Numbered from the stretch's first letter, positions 23,810 through 32,908 are shown. The stretch: 64,000 bases of DNA from Duganella sp. CF402 (GCF_900109645.1 NZ_FOBG01000001.1:434001-498000), one strand, 5' to 3'. Program-made: numbers and translations. Notes: generated by a model not told the origin, from the letters alone.

Positions 23810-24139
23810 ATGAGATTGGCTATCACGATCGCATTATTGCTGGCGCTGGCCGCTTGCGGCAAGACCGCCGAGCAAAAACAACGCGAAGAAGCAGCTACGC
23901 TCACCAGCATGGGTGAAAAATACGTCAGGGAGAAGGTGCTGGAGCCGGCCCAGGCGCAATTTCGCAACCAGTTCATCGGCAAGGGCGGGGCGCCGTGCGG
24001 CGAGGTCAACGCCAAGGATGCGTTTGGCGGCTACATCGGCTTCCAGCGCTACATCTCAGTGGCGCGCGACCTGACCCTGCTGGCGCAGGACGTGGCCCCG
24101 GCCGAATTCGAGGCGCAGTGGCAGCAGCTCTGCCGATAA
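23810..24139 (+). CDS. Small lipoprotein of unknown function
   Basis: A 109-aa protein starting at ATG 23810 with a lipoprotein signal (LLLALAACGK, lipobox LAAC). The mature part is polar and mostly helical, with a second Cys in GGAPCGEVN and a third near the C-terminus (QQLCR) that could form a disulfide. I do not recognise a family. The earlier GTG 23786 would place hydrophilic residues before the signal and is less likely. Confidence 0.7.
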   Translation: MRLAITIALLLALAACGKTAEQKQREEAATLTSMGEKYVREKVLEPAQAQFRNQFIGKGGAPCGEVNAKDAFGGYIGFQRYISVARDLTLLAQDVAPAEFEAQWQQLCR

Positions 24140-24185
24140 AGCGGGGAAGCGCTATCATGTCCGTACTTCATTGCGAGGATATGGC

Positions 24186-25880
24186 ATGGAACAGAAATCC
24201 GGGACCGGCAACGTCGCCGCTCCTCACTTGGCATCATCCGACGTCGGCAACCGCCGGCACCAGATTTTCCCCACCCTGAGCGAAGACCAGTTCGACATCC
24301 TGCTGCGCTACGGCGAGCGGCGCCACTTTGCCGCCGGTGAGGTGTTGTTCCGCCAGGGCGAGCGCCACATCGCCACCTTTGTGATTATCTCCGGCGCGAT
24401 CGAGATCGAGCGTGGCTCGGCGCTCGGCGCAACCGTGATCGGCACCCACGGCCCCGGCATGTTCACCGGCGAGATGGGCGCGATGGCCGGCCGCGCCGCC
24501 GTCGCCACCGCGCGTGTGGTGGCCGACAGTGAGCTGATCGTCATCAGCGAAGATTCGCTGCGCACGCTGGTGATTTCGGAGGCGGAGCTGAGCGAAACCA
24601 TCATGCGCGCCTTCATCCTGCGGCGCGTGGTGTACATGTCCGACCAGACCGGCGGCGTGGTGGTGTTTGGCCAGCGCGATTCGCAGGAAACCCTGATCCT
24701 GCGCCATTTCCTCAACCGTAACGGCCAGCCGGCCGCCTATTTCGACACTGATACCGACAGCGAGGCGCAGGCGCTGATGTCGCGCTTCGGCGTGCAGCCG
24801 CAGGACATCCCGGCGGTGGTCACCATCAGCGGCGAAGTGCTGCGCCGTCCGACGCTGCGCCAGGTGGCCGACGGCATCGGCATCAGCCCGGACGGCATTG
24901 ATGGCCGCCTGTTCGATGTGGTGGTGGTCGGCGCCGGTCCGGCCGGTCTGGCGGCCGCCGTATATGCGGCATCGGAAGGCTTGACGGTGGCGGTGCTGGA
25001 CGCGAAAGCGCCCGGCGGCCAGGCCGGCGCCAGCTCCAAGATCGAAAACTATTTCGGCTTCCCGACCGGCGTGTCGGGCCAGGCGCTGGCGGGTCGTGGG
25101 TTGTCGCAGGCGCGCAAGTTCGGCGCCGAGGTGGCGGTGCCGGTCAAGGTCAGCGCCGTCAATTGCGAAAGTCCCGAATACGACATCCAACTCGATAGCG
25201 GCGAAAAGCTGCGCGCGCGTTCCATCGTTATCGCCAGTGGCGCGCGTTATCGCAAGCCGAACTTGCCGGGACTGGAGCGCTTTGAAGGGCGCGGCGTGTA
25301 CTACAGCGCGTCCTTCATGGAAGCGAACTTCTGCGCCAATGAGGAAGTGGTGATCGTCGGCGGCGGCAATTCGGCCGGGCAGGCGGCGGTGTTTTTGTCG
25401 CAGCACGCCAAGCATGTACACATCGTGGTGCGTTCGAGCGGACTGGCGGCCAGCATGTCGCGCTATCTGATCCAACGTATCGAAGCGTCGCCCAGGATCA
25501 CGCTGCACACGCACAAGCAGATCGTCGAATTACGCGGCGGCGACCGGCTTGAAAGCATCTGCTGGCAAAGCGCGGGCGGCGAAGCGCGTGAGGCACCTGC
25601 GCGTCACCTGTTCCTGTTCCTCGGTGCGGAGCCGAGTACTGCGTGGCTCGGCGATTGCGTCGCGCTCGACGACAAGAACTTCGTGCTGACCGGGCCGGAT
25701 GTGCCTTCGGAGCGCTGGCCGCTGGAACGGCCACGCCACTTCCTCGAAACCAGCCGGCCGCGCATCTTCGCGGTGGGCGATGTGCGCAGCGGTTCCGTCA
25801 AGCGGGTGGCGGCGGCGGTGGGCGAAGGCTCGGCGGCAGTGGCGTCGCTGCATCAGGCGCTGGCGTCGGACCTGCTTTAA
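24186..25880 (+). CDS. CRP-type sensor domain fused to thioredoxin-reductase-like flavoprotein
   Basis: A 564-aa protein starting at ATG 24186 behind GAGGA. Residues about 20-145 form a cyclic-nucleotide-binding-like beta barrel (GERRHFAAGEVLFRQGERHIATFVIISGAIEIE). A middle segment (about 158-235) looks like a thioredoxin/GST-like fold. Residues about 240-560 form an FAD/NAD(P) reductase with GAGPAGLAAAVYAA, GGGNSAGQAAVFLS and a C-terminal FAVGDVRSGSVKRVAAAVGEGSAAV. The redox CxxC of true thioredoxin reductase is absent: the aligned segment reads SFMEANFCANEE with one Cys. It therefore probably does not reduce thioredoxin. Its stop overlaps the convergent patatin gene's stop. Confidence 0.88.
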   Translation: MEQKSGTGNVAAPHLASSDVGNRRHQIFPTLSEDQFDILLRYGERRHFAAGEVLFRQGERHIATFVIISGAIEIERGSALGATVIGTHGPGMFTGEMGAMAGRAAVATARVVADSELIVISEDSLRTLVISEAELSETIMRAFILRRVVYMSDQTGGVVVFGQRDSQETLILRHFLNRNGQPAAYFDTDTDSEAQALMSRFGVQPQDIPAVVTISGEVLRRPTLRQVADGIGISPDGIDGRLFDVVVVGAGPAGLAAAVYAASEGLTVAVLDAKAPGGQAGASSKIENYFGFPTGVSGQALAGRGLSQARKFGAEVAVPVKVSAVNCESPEYDIQLDSGEKLRARSIVIASGARYRKPNLPGLERFEGRGVYYSASFMEANFCANEEVVIVGGGNSAGQAAVFLSQHAKHVHIVVRSSGLAASMSRYLIQRIEASPRITLHTHKQIVELRGGDRLESICWQSAGGEAREAPARHLFLFLGAEPSTAWLGDCVALDDKNFVLTGPDVPSERWPLERPRHFLETSRPRIFAVGDVRSGSVKRVAAAVGEGSAAVASLHQALASDLL

Positions 25881-26983
25881 GGCTCGATACTGCCCAGCGG
25901 TTTGCTGTGCTTATTGGCGCGGCGAATCGGCGGATGCTGGCGCGGCGGCCGTGCCAGCGCTTCCTGAGCGCGCTGGTAGCCGTACTCCCATTGATCGTTC
26001 ATGTGCTGGACGAAGATCTCGTAACTCGGTGGCATGCGCAGTTCGATGCGGTTGCGCAGCCAGTCCAGCTTTTGCTGCATCTGCTGTTTTTCCAGCACTA
26101 CCGATACGTCCGACGAATCGATGCGCATGTCGGCCAGGTGTGAGTTGGCATAGCGCAGGCGTGCGTTGCCGTCCACGCCCAGCACCGCGCGCCAGGCCGG
26201 AATCGAGAACACCTGGTCGAACGCTTCCTTGAATTCCATGATGACCTCCGTGCCGAGCGCGCGCGCGATTTCGACCGGGAACAGATCCAGCACGCCGCCG
26301 ATATATTCGTCGCCGCGATGTTGGGCGCAGCGGAAGTAGATCATGTCGGAGATGGAGATGCGGGCGGCGTCGGTGACGGCCACGCTGCTGTCGGTCAGCA
26401 GTTGTGGCGCGACGGCGTGCTCGCCCCAGCGCGGATCGCTGAGCGGCGAATCCATGCCTTGCAGCGCAGCGGCGGCGCGCTCGTTGCAGAACACAGTCTC
26501 CGCATACAGCTTGCGCTGGCCGCGCGGCTGGCCGACATCCGCTTCATTGAATAACAGCTTGCCGCCGATGATGGCAACGTCCACTTCCGGCGTGCCGGTG
26601 GCGGACGGGAAGGGCAGCTGCGGCGGAATCTCAAACAGGTAATCGGTGAACAGGTCGGGGATCACCGGCGCGCTGGCGCTGTTCATCTTGCGCTTGGCCG
26701 CGCCGAACAGGGTGCCAAGCAGCACGGCGTTATCGGTCGAGCGCAGGCTGCACCAGAATTCATACATGCCACGGGATGACAGCCATGCGCGCTGTTCCTC
26801 GGGGTCGGGCAGGTTGTGAATGATAGCGGCGGCAATGGCGCCGCCGCAGCTGGCCAGCAGCACATCGGGCGCCTTGCCGGCCTGCCGCAGCGCGGCATAC
26901 ATGCCGATGTAGATCCCGAAGCGGAATCCGCCACCACCCATCACCATGCAGCGTTTATACGGTTTATACGATTCTTGCGTCAT
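25877..26983 (-). CDS. Patatin-like protein with altered active site
   Basis: A 368-aa protein starting at ATG 26983 (a GTG at 27001 is possible). It opens like a patatin with MVMGGGGFRFGIYIGMYAALRQAG, matching the glycine-rich oxyanion loop. Where patatins have GTSAG, the sequence is ASCGG, putting Cys at the nucleophile position. The catalytic DGG/DGA is replaced by IGG (DEYIGGVLDLFPVEIA). The usual Ser-Asp dyad is thus missing, and hydrolase activity is doubtful or altered. The C-terminus (about 280-360) is helical and charged. It lies 19 bases downstream of a TonB receptor gene and may be the last gene of that operon. Confidence 0.75.
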   Translation of the reverse strand: MTQESYKPYKRCMVMGGGGFRFGIYIGMYAALRQAGKAPDVLLASCGGAIAAAIIHNLPDPEEQRAWLSSRGMYEFWCSLRSTDNAVLLGTLFGAAKRKMNSASAPVIPDLFTDYLFEIPPQLPFPSATGTPEVDVAIIGGKLLFNEADVGQPRGQRKLYAETVFCNERAAAALQGMDSPLSDPRWGEHAVAPQLLTDSSVAVTDAARISISDMIYFRCAQHRGDEYIGGVLDLFPVEIARALGTEVIMEFKEAFDQVFSIPAWRAVLGVDGNARLRYANSHLADMRIDSSDVSVVLEKQQMQQKLDWLRNRIELRMPPSYEIFVQHMNDQWEYGYQRAQEALARPPRQHPPIRRANKHSKPLGSIEP

Positions 26984-27002
26984 AGGACGCAACCATATCA
27001 CA

Positions 27003-29111
27003 TTACAGTTGCTGCTCCAGCATGAGTCGCAGCGTGGCCTTGGTGGGCTCCAGGCGGATGCGTTGCATAGTGCCGGCGCTGTCGGTGTAACGGTAGGTTT
27101 CGCTGGCTTGCTGGCGCAGCAGGTTGGCGCCCGATATGCGCAGCTGCGTTTTCGCGTTCATTTTCCACACCGCGTACAGGTCCAGTTCACGTTTTGCGCT
27201 GGCGCTGGTCAGCACTTCCACAGACTGGCGCGATGGACCGGCGGCCTGGTAATTCAGGCTGCCGCCGACGGTGAGCTGCTGCCAGCGGTAGTCGAAGCCG
27301 ATGTTGGCGGTGGCCGGTGTTTGCGCTTCCAGCCGGTTGTCCGGTCCGGGCACGTTGTCCACCCGCGACCAGTTGCGCGACAGGTTGGCGCGCAGGTCGA
27401 GCGCCTTGGTCAGCGGCAGCTTGGCTTCCAGCTCCACGCCGTGCGCACGCGCATTGCCGTCGTTGAACGGCGCTTCCACCCACACGCCATCCTGCTGGAA
27501 CAGGCGCGATTGCGTCACGTCGCGGATGCGGCGCAGGTAGGTGCTGACGCTGAGCAGCGCGCCGCCGCCGAGGTAGTGTTCATAGGCCGCATCCATGCCC
27601 CACGCCAGTTCCGGCCGCAAGTGCGGATTGCCCTGTTCATCGGGATTGGTCTGGTTATTGTTGTTGTCGTTGGTGTAGCGGCGCGGCACCAGCTTGACCA
27701 GCGGCGGCGCTTTGTAGGTGCGGTTGACTGCCAGCCGCAGCACGTCCTTGTTCGCCAGTTGGTAGCGCGATTGCAGCGAAGGGCTCCATACTGAGGACTG
27801 GCTATTCAGCGCATCCGGCGCATTGGTGGCGTTGGCGCGGCTGGCGGTGTTGAGCCGTTCGTGGCGCAGCCCGAGGTAGAGCGAGGACTGCTTGGTCACT
27901 TGCCACTCGTCCTGCGCGAACAGGGCGAGGCGGTTGACGGTGGCGCTGTAGTCGGCGTTGTTGGCGCTTGTTTGCTGGTTGCTGGCATCGAACAGGGTTT
28001 CGTTGCGGTCTTCGCTGCGCACGGCATGGGTGGCGTCCCAGCCCACCGCAATCGCGTGCTGCTCGCTCACCGGGTGGCGATAGGTGCCGGTGCTGGTGAC
28101 GGTGTTTTCCACCGGCCCTGAGTCGACGTGGTGGCGGCCCAGCGGCTTGCCGTCGGCATCGCGGCCGTGGAAGTCGAAGGTGCCGGTGCGGCGATTGGTG
28201 GCGGCGCCGAGTTTTGTTTCAAGCTTGGCGCCATCGGCCAGCAGGTGCGTCCATTGCAGGTCGCTGCGCAGCATGATGAAGTTGGCGATGAAGTTGGCGT
28301 CGTTGTGCGGATAGTCGCTGTGCTCTCCGATCAGCGCGGTTTCGTCGGCGCGGGCCAGGTTGTCCACGCGGCGCAGGTAGGCGAAGCTTTGCCAGCTCAG
28401 GGTATCGCCGTCGGCCAGTTTCCAGTTCAGGCGCGGCGTCAGCGTGAGGGCGTCGGTGCGGCCGGATTCGGTCTGCGGTGTGCGGCGCAGCAGCGTGAGG
28501 GCGCCGTTGGCGTCGCGCTGTTCCTGCCAGTCGGTGAAAGGTTTTTCATTGCGCTTGCGCGTCAGCGTGGCGGCGAGGCTGTAGGAATAAGCATCGCTTT
28601 GGTCCGACAGCTGCGCGCTCAGTGCGGGCGTGTTGACGCCGCCCTGGCGCGCAACGCTGGCGGTGACGGAGCGTTGGCTGCGTGCCGAAGCTTTTTTCAG
28701 GATGATGTTGATCGCGCCGGCCACCGCCTGATTGCTCATCTCGGCCGTGGCGCTGCGCAGGATTTCGATGCGTTCGATGGTTTCCGGTGCGATGGCGTCG
28801 AGCGAAAAGCCGTTGGCCACCGGCTCGCCGTTGAGCAGGATTTGCGTATAGCCGTTGCCCAGGCCGCGCATCTGGATGGCGTTGCCCTTGATGCTGACGC
28901 CCGGCAGGCGCTTGAGCACATCGGCCAGCGCCTGGTCGCCTTGGCGCACGATGTCGGCGTGCTGGATGACGATGCTGGTGGTGGTCTCGCGCTGGCGCTG
29001 GTCGGCGCGCGCGCCGGTGATTTGCACTTGTTGCGGCTCTGGCGTTTCCGTAGCGTAGGCGCAAGCGGAGACCGCCAGCAGCAGGCTGCTGGTGATGCGG
29101 TGTGATGACAT
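27003..29111 (-). CDS. TonB-dependent receptor in BlaI/M56 operon
   Basis: A 702-aa outer-membrane receptor starting at 29111 behind AAAGGA. After a signal peptide (SSLLLAVSACAYA) comes a TonB-box-like segment (QQVQITG), the plug domain (IQHADIVRQGDQALADVLKRLPGVSIKGNAIQMRGLGNGYTQILLNGEPV) and a 22-strand-type barrel ending in an aromatic-poor QQL. The plug has the AGAINIILKK segment of siderophore/iron receptors. It starts 2 bases after the upstream metalloprotease gene, so it belongs to the same operon as a BlaI-type repressor and an M56/M23 protein. Substrate is unknown. Confidence 0.92.
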   Translation of the reverse strand: MSSHRITSSLLLAVSACAYATETPEPQQVQITGARADQRQRETTTSIVIQHADIVRQGDQALADVLKRLPGVSIKGNAIQMRGLGNGYTQILLNGEPVANGFSLDAIAPETIERIEILRSATAEMSNQAVAGAINIILKKASARSQRSVTASVARQGGVNTPALSAQLSDQSDAYSYSLAATLTRKRNEKPFTDWQEQRDANGALTLLRRTPQTESGRTDALTLTPRLNWKLADGDTLSWQSFAYLRRVDNLARADETALIGEHSDYPHNDANFIANFIMLRSDLQWTHLLADGAKLETKLGAATNRRTGTFDFHGRDADGKPLGRHHVDSGPVENTVTSTGTYRHPVSEQHAIAVGWDATHAVRSEDRNETLFDASNQQTSANNADYSATVNRLALFAQDEWQVTKQSSLYLGLRHERLNTASRANATNAPDALNSQSSVWSPSLQSRYQLANKDVLRLAVNRTYKAPPLVKLVPRRYTNDNNNNQTNPDEQGNPHLRPELAWGMDAAYEHYLGGGALLSVSTYLRRIRDVTQSRLFQQDGVWVEAPFNDGNARAHGVELEAKLPLTKALDLRANLSRNWSRVDNVPGPDNRLEAQTPATANIGFDYRWQQLTVGGSLNYQAAGPSRQSVEVLTSASAKRELDLYAVWKMNAKTQLRISGANLLRQQASETYRYTDSAGTMQRIRLEPTKATLRLMLEQQL

Positions 29112-29113
29112 GG

Positions 29114-30769
29114 TTATCCTTTTTGCAGGCGGCGGATGCGGAGTGCGCGCGGCGTGGCGTAGGCGTCCAGATTGGTGAACATGGCTGCGGGGTCGATCAG
29201 GCGGCCGTTTTCGCGGACTTCGAGGTGTAGATGCGGGCCGGTGGCAAAGCCGGTTGCGCCGGACGCGCCGATGTGCTGCCCGGCTTGCACGTGCTGTCCG
29301 GGCGCCACGTTGACGCTGGACAGGTGGGCGTACAGCGATTGACGGCCGCCGTGGTCGATGATCACGGTGGTGCCGTAGCGGCCATTGTTCTCGGCGATCG
29401 GACCGGCGGCGATGATGGTGCCGCTGGCCGCTGCGTGTACCGGCGTGCCGGTCTTGGCGGCGAAGTCGATGCCCTTGTGCGGCGTCGGCAGCACGCTGCG
29501 CATCACGCCGAAGAAGCTGGTGACGCGGATGTTGTCGACCGGCGCGCGCCATGCCTCAGGCGTGGAAGCCGCCGCTGCCTGCGCTGCGGGCGTCGCCGTT
29601 GATGCTGGCGCTGCCGTCACCAAAGGCGTTGCTGTTGCCGCCGCAGCCATCGCTGCGGACGTCGCCGCCTCAGGCATGGCGGCTGGGCGCTCGAGCTGGC
29701 CGCTGGCTGCGACGCTGTATGCCAGCGCGGGTTGCAGCATTGCGCCCAGCGCCAGCACGGAGGCCAGCGCGGCGGCGATCAGCCATGCGGTGGTGGCGCC
29801 CAGCGCGGGCAGGCCGTCTTGCTGCATATGGCGGATGCGCGTGCTGATCGCCGTGCCGTGGAAGGCAGCGGCGCCGGTTGGCGCGATGGCGCTCCATTGC
29901 CGCAAGAGGGCGGCGGCGTATTGCTTGCGTTCCTGCTGCGGGCGGCCAGTGAGGACGTGCTGGTCGCATTGCAGTTCCAATGCCCATTCCATTTGTCTTG
30001 CCATCCAGCGCAGCGCGGGATTGAACCAGAAAAGCGTTTGCAAGGCGGCGGCGATGGCGAGGCACAGCGGATCGCGGGCGCGCCAGTGGTGCAGTTCGTG
30101 GGCGACGATCATTTGCTGCTGTTCGACGCTTAGCGTGTCGAAATGCGCTGGCAGCAGCAGGCGCGGACGGCGCACGCCGACCAGCATCGGCGAAATCGCG
30201 GCGCTGGTCCGCAGCACGGTCAGGCCGCGCTGGGCGATCTCGCGCAATTGTGCGATGGTGAAGGCGCCGTGATCTTGCAGCTCTTGTGGCGACAAGCGGT
30301 CGGCGCCGGCCAGCAGGCCGCGCCACAAGCGCCGTGCGCGCAGCTGTTTGCGGACGGCCCACGCCAGGCCTGCAGCGTAAATGACCAGCCAAAGCGCAGC
30401 CAATGAAGGCAGGACTTGCGCTGTGTTTAGCATAGTCGCTGCGTCAGTCGCCTCCTCAGTTGTCGCGATACCGGTCGTCGCAGCGGTGTTGCCGGTGGCG
30501 CTCGGGCGGGCGGCAGGCGGCGGCGCGGTCGGCGCGGCGGCGAGCGTGATCTGCGGTGTGACGTTTATCTCCGCGCTGCGCGGCAGGAAGGGCAGGGTAA
30601 TGGCGAGGGCCACGACGCATTGCGCGGCAAGCCAGATGCCACGGCGCGTCCGCAGCGCGGGAAGCCATCGTGCTGCGCCGTCCAGCATCAGCCAGACCAG
30701 CAAGCCCACCGCCACGCAGCCGGCGCACGCCAGCAGCCACTGGGCCGCAAACAATTCCGCCGCCATCAT
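29114..30769 (-). CDS. BlaR1-like M56 metalloprotease fused to M23 peptidoglycan peptidase domain
   Basis: A 551-aa membrane protein. Hydrophobic helices near the N-terminus, around residues 110-130 and around 310-330 frame an M56 domain whose zinc site is HELHHWRARDPL. This is the BlaR1/MecR1 cytoplasmic protease type that cleaves BlaI-family repressors. After the last membrane helix an Ala/Thr-rich linker leads to a LytM/M23 domain with HKGIDFAAKTGTPV and HLHLEV, normally a peptidoglycan endopeptidase. Thus a repressor-cleaving protease and a wall-cutting or wall-binding domain are in one chain. ATGATGA overlap with the upstream BlaI-type gene indicates coupling. Confidence 0.88.
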   Translation of the reverse strand: MMAAELFAAQWLLACAGCVAVGLLVWLMLDGAARWLPALRTRRGIWLAAQCVVALAITLPFLPRSAEINVTPQITLAAAPTAPPPAARPSATGNTAATTGIATTEEATDAATMLNTAQVLPSLAALWLVIYAAGLAWAVRKQLRARRLWRGLLAGADRLSPQELQDHGAFTIAQLREIAQRGLTVLRTSAAISPMLVGVRRPRLLLPAHFDTLSVEQQQMIVAHELHHWRARDPLCLAIAAALQTLFWFNPALRWMARQMEWALELQCDQHVLTGRPQQERKQYAAALLRQWSAIAPTGAAAFHGTAISTRIRHMQQDGLPALGATTAWLIAAALASVLALGAMLQPALAYSVAASGQLERPAAMPEAATSAAMAAAATATPLVTAAPASTATPAAQAAAASTPEAWRAPVDNIRVTSFFGVMRSVLPTPHKGIDFAAKTGTPVHAAASGTIIAAGPIAENNGRYGTTVIIDHGGRQSLYAHLSSVNVAPGQHVQAGQHIGASGATGFATGPHLHLEVRENGRLIDPAAMFTNLDAYATPRALRIRRLQKG

Positions 30770-31143
30770 GCCTCGTCCTTCGGCCAGTCTTGCAGCATTT
30801 GCTCCAGCTGCGCCAGTTCCTGCTGGTCGACCAGCTTGCTGCCGGTGAACATGGCCACTGGCAGCGGGGCGTCGAGCTCCATCACACGGCGGCCGAAATC
30901 ATGCGCAAACGCCGCCAGCGTGCCGACTTTTTCCAGCCGCGCACTGTAGACATTCACCCCATGCACCACCTGCAAGCCCACCATCTGCTTGTCCAGCATC
31001 CGATCCAGCGTCTTGCGTGTCGACGAAAACGACCAATCCAGCTCCGCGCCGGCGGCATCATGAATCTCGCGCGCGCTCAGCGGCTGCTGCTTCCACAGCG
31101 CTTTCAACAAGGTCAGCTCCGTGACCGAAGGAATCTGCGACAT
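30766..31143 (-). CDS. BlaI/MecI/CopY-family repressor
   Basis: A 125-aa winged-helix repressor: SQIPSVTELTLLKALWKQQPLSAREIHDAAG followed by FSSTRKTLDRMLDKQMVG (recognition helix) and a C-terminal dimerisation helix. The start at 31143 has AAAGGG 7 bases upstream; the earlier ATG at 31164 would overlap the operator region. Proteins of this family repress their own operon until cleaved by a BlaR1-type M56 protease, here encoded by the next gene. A matching palindrome lies just upstream. Confidence 0.9.
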   Translation of the reverse strand: MSQIPSVTELTLLKALWKQQPLSAREIHDAAGAELDWSFSSTRKTLDRMLDKQMVGLQVVHGVNVYSARLEKVGTLAAFAHDFGRRVMELDAPLPVAMFTGSKLVDQQELAQLEQMLQDWPKDEA

Positions 31144-31156
31144 AAACCACCCTTTC

Positions 31157-31192
31157 TGCGACAAGTTGGATCATTGTGCGACATTTGTCGCA
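31157..31192 (-). promoter_or_regulatory. BlaI/CopY-type operator
   Basis: A perfect palindrome TGCGACATTTGTCGCA lies at 31177-31192, with the ACA-NN-TGT core typical of BlaI/MecI/CopY operators. A second half-site TGCGACA lies at 31157-31163, 20 bases away. Both are immediately upstream of the repressor start, so autoregulation is likely. Confidence 0.7.
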
Positions 31193-31382
31193 TACCCGTC
31201 AAGCAACATATATCAATTTGTAACATTGCTTCAAATAAATTCAAATTATGCTACGATGAATTTTTTGACAATTGGCAAGAAAGCATGCAGTCGCAAACCC
31301 GGCGGCACGTACTGGCAAGGCGCTATACAATGCCGGTGGCCGCAGCTATCCCAGCCGCAGCCACCACTGCATTGGACAATCT

Positions 31383-32000
31383 ATGTATTACGGAGAGCGC
31401 TTCAACAGCATCACGCACACCGTCGGCGCGGCGCTGGCTGCCATAGGCGGCACGCTGCTGATCGTCCAGGCCGCCCGCAGCGGCGACGCCTGGAAAATCG
31501 TCAGCTGCAGCATCTACGCCGCGACGCTGCTGGCCCTGTACCTGACCTCCACGCTGTATCACAGCCTGCGGGGACGCGCCAAAGACGTGTTGCGGAAGCT
31601 CGACTACTGCGCCATCTACCTGCTGATTGCCGGCAGCTACACGCCGTTCACGCTGGTCAGCCTGCGCGGACCGTGGGGCTGGACCTTGTTCGGGGTGGTG
31701 TGGGGACTGGCGGTGATCGGCATCGTGCAGGAGCTCTTGTTTGCCAAGGGCGCGCGGGTGCTGTCCTTGCTGATTTACGTGGCGATGGGCTGGGTCGGCG
31801 TGACCGGCGCCAGCCCGTTGATCGACGCGCTGGGCTGGAACGGCTTTATGTGGCTGGCGGTGGGCGGCCTGGTGTACACACTGGGCATCGCCTTCTTCGT
31901 CACCGACCACAAATGGCGTTACGGCCACGGCGTCTGGCATTTGTTTGTACTGGGCGGCAGCGCATGCCATTTCGGCGCGGTGCTGCTGTACGTGGCGTAA
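31383..32000 (+). CDS. Hemolysin III/PAQR-family membrane protein
   Basis: A 205-aa protein with seven predicted membrane helices. It carries the family motifs ERFNSITHTVGA near the N-terminus, STLYHSL, DYCAIYLLIAGSYTPF and the C-terminal HGVWHLFVLGGSACHF; the conserved His and Asp are a likely metal site. HlyIII (YqfA/TrhA) proteins affect membrane lipid homeostasis. The start is ATG 31383; a reading from 31272 adds a non-conserved leader. A LysR gene begins 13 bases downstream. Confidence 0.92.
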   Translation: MYYGERFNSITHTVGAALAAIGGTLLIVQAARSGDAWKIVSCSIYAATLLALYLTSTLYHSLRGRAKDVLRKLDYCAIYLLIAGSYTPFTLVSLRGPWGWTLFGVVWGLAVIGIVQELLFAKGARVLSLLIYVAMGWVGVTGASPLIDALGWNGFMWLAVGGLVYTLGIAFFVTDHKWRYGHGVWHLFVLGGSACHFGAVLLYVA

Positions 32001-32013
32001 GGATGGAACACCG

Positions 32014-32895
32014 GTGGACATCAACTCGGACGATTTAAAGACCTTCATCACCGTCATCGATAGCGGCACGCTGAGCGCCGCTTCGGTGCACCTCGGGCAG
32101 ACCACGTCCGGCGTCAGCCGCGCGCTGTCGCGGCTGGAGGACAAGCTGGCCACCTCGCTGCTGACGCGCACCACGCGCCGCATGGAGCTGACCGAAGAGG
32201 GCCACGTGTTCCTCGAAAAGGCGCGCGCCATCCTGAACGCGATGGAGGAGGCGGAGGAAACCATCCGTATCCGCCGCCAGAAGCCATCCGGCCGCCTGTG
32301 CGTGGACGCCGCCTCGCCGTTCATGCTGCATTGCGTGGTGCCGCACATGGCCGAGTTCCGCGCCATGTACCCGGACATCCGCCTCGAATTGAGCAGCAAT
32401 GACCAGATCGCGGACCTGATCGAGCATCGCACCGATATCGCCATCCGCATCGGCGCCCTGACCGACTCCACCCTGCACGCACGGGCTCTGAGTTCCAGTC
32501 CGCTGCACATCCTGGCCAGCCCGGAATACCTGAAGCAGCACGGCACGCCGCAAACGCCGGAAGACCTGGTGCAGCACTCGCTGCTCGGCTTCGTGCAGTA
32601 TGAGCTGGGCAACCAGTGGCCGCTGCGTCATGCGGCCGGCAACAGCTTGCCGATTACGCCGTCGCTCTCGGCGTCCAGCGGCGAGACCTTGCGCCAGCTG
32701 GCGCTGGCCGGGCAGGGCATCGTCTGCCTGGCGGACTTCATGACGCGCGCCGACATCGAAGCCGGCCGTCTGGTGAAGCTGCTGGAAGCCGATAACACCG
32801 GCTACCGCCAGCAGATCCACGCGGTCTACTACCGCAACACCCAGCTGGCGCAGCGCATCAGCTGCTTCCTCGAATTCCTGCAGCAAAAGCTCTGA
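32014..32895 (+). CDS. LysR-family transcriptional regulator
   Basis: A 293-aa LysR protein starting at GTG 32014, behind AGGA 10 bases upstream. The N-terminal HTH is DDLKTFITVIDSGTLSAASVHLGQTTSGVSRALSRLEDKLATSLLTRTTRRMELTEEG, and the effector domain begins near residue 90. It is encoded 13 bases after the HlyIII gene on the same strand, so the pair may be one transcript. No divergent partner exists. A strong terminator follows. Confidence 0.92.
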   Translation: MDINSDDLKTFITVIDSGTLSAASVHLGQTTSGVSRALSRLEDKLATSLLTRTTRRMELTEEGHVFLEKARAILNAMEEAEETIRIRRQKPSGRLCVDAASPFMLHCVVPHMAEFRAMYPDIRLELSSNDQIADLIEHRTDIAIRIGALTDSTLHARALSSSPLHILASPEYLKQHGTPQTPEDLVQHSLLGFVQYELGNQWPLRHAAGNSLPITPSLSASSGETLRQLALAGQGIVCLADFMTRADIEAGRLVKLLEADNTGYRQQIHAVYYRNTQLAQRISCFLEFLQQKL

Positions 32896-32908
32896 GTCTG
32901 GGCGCTGC

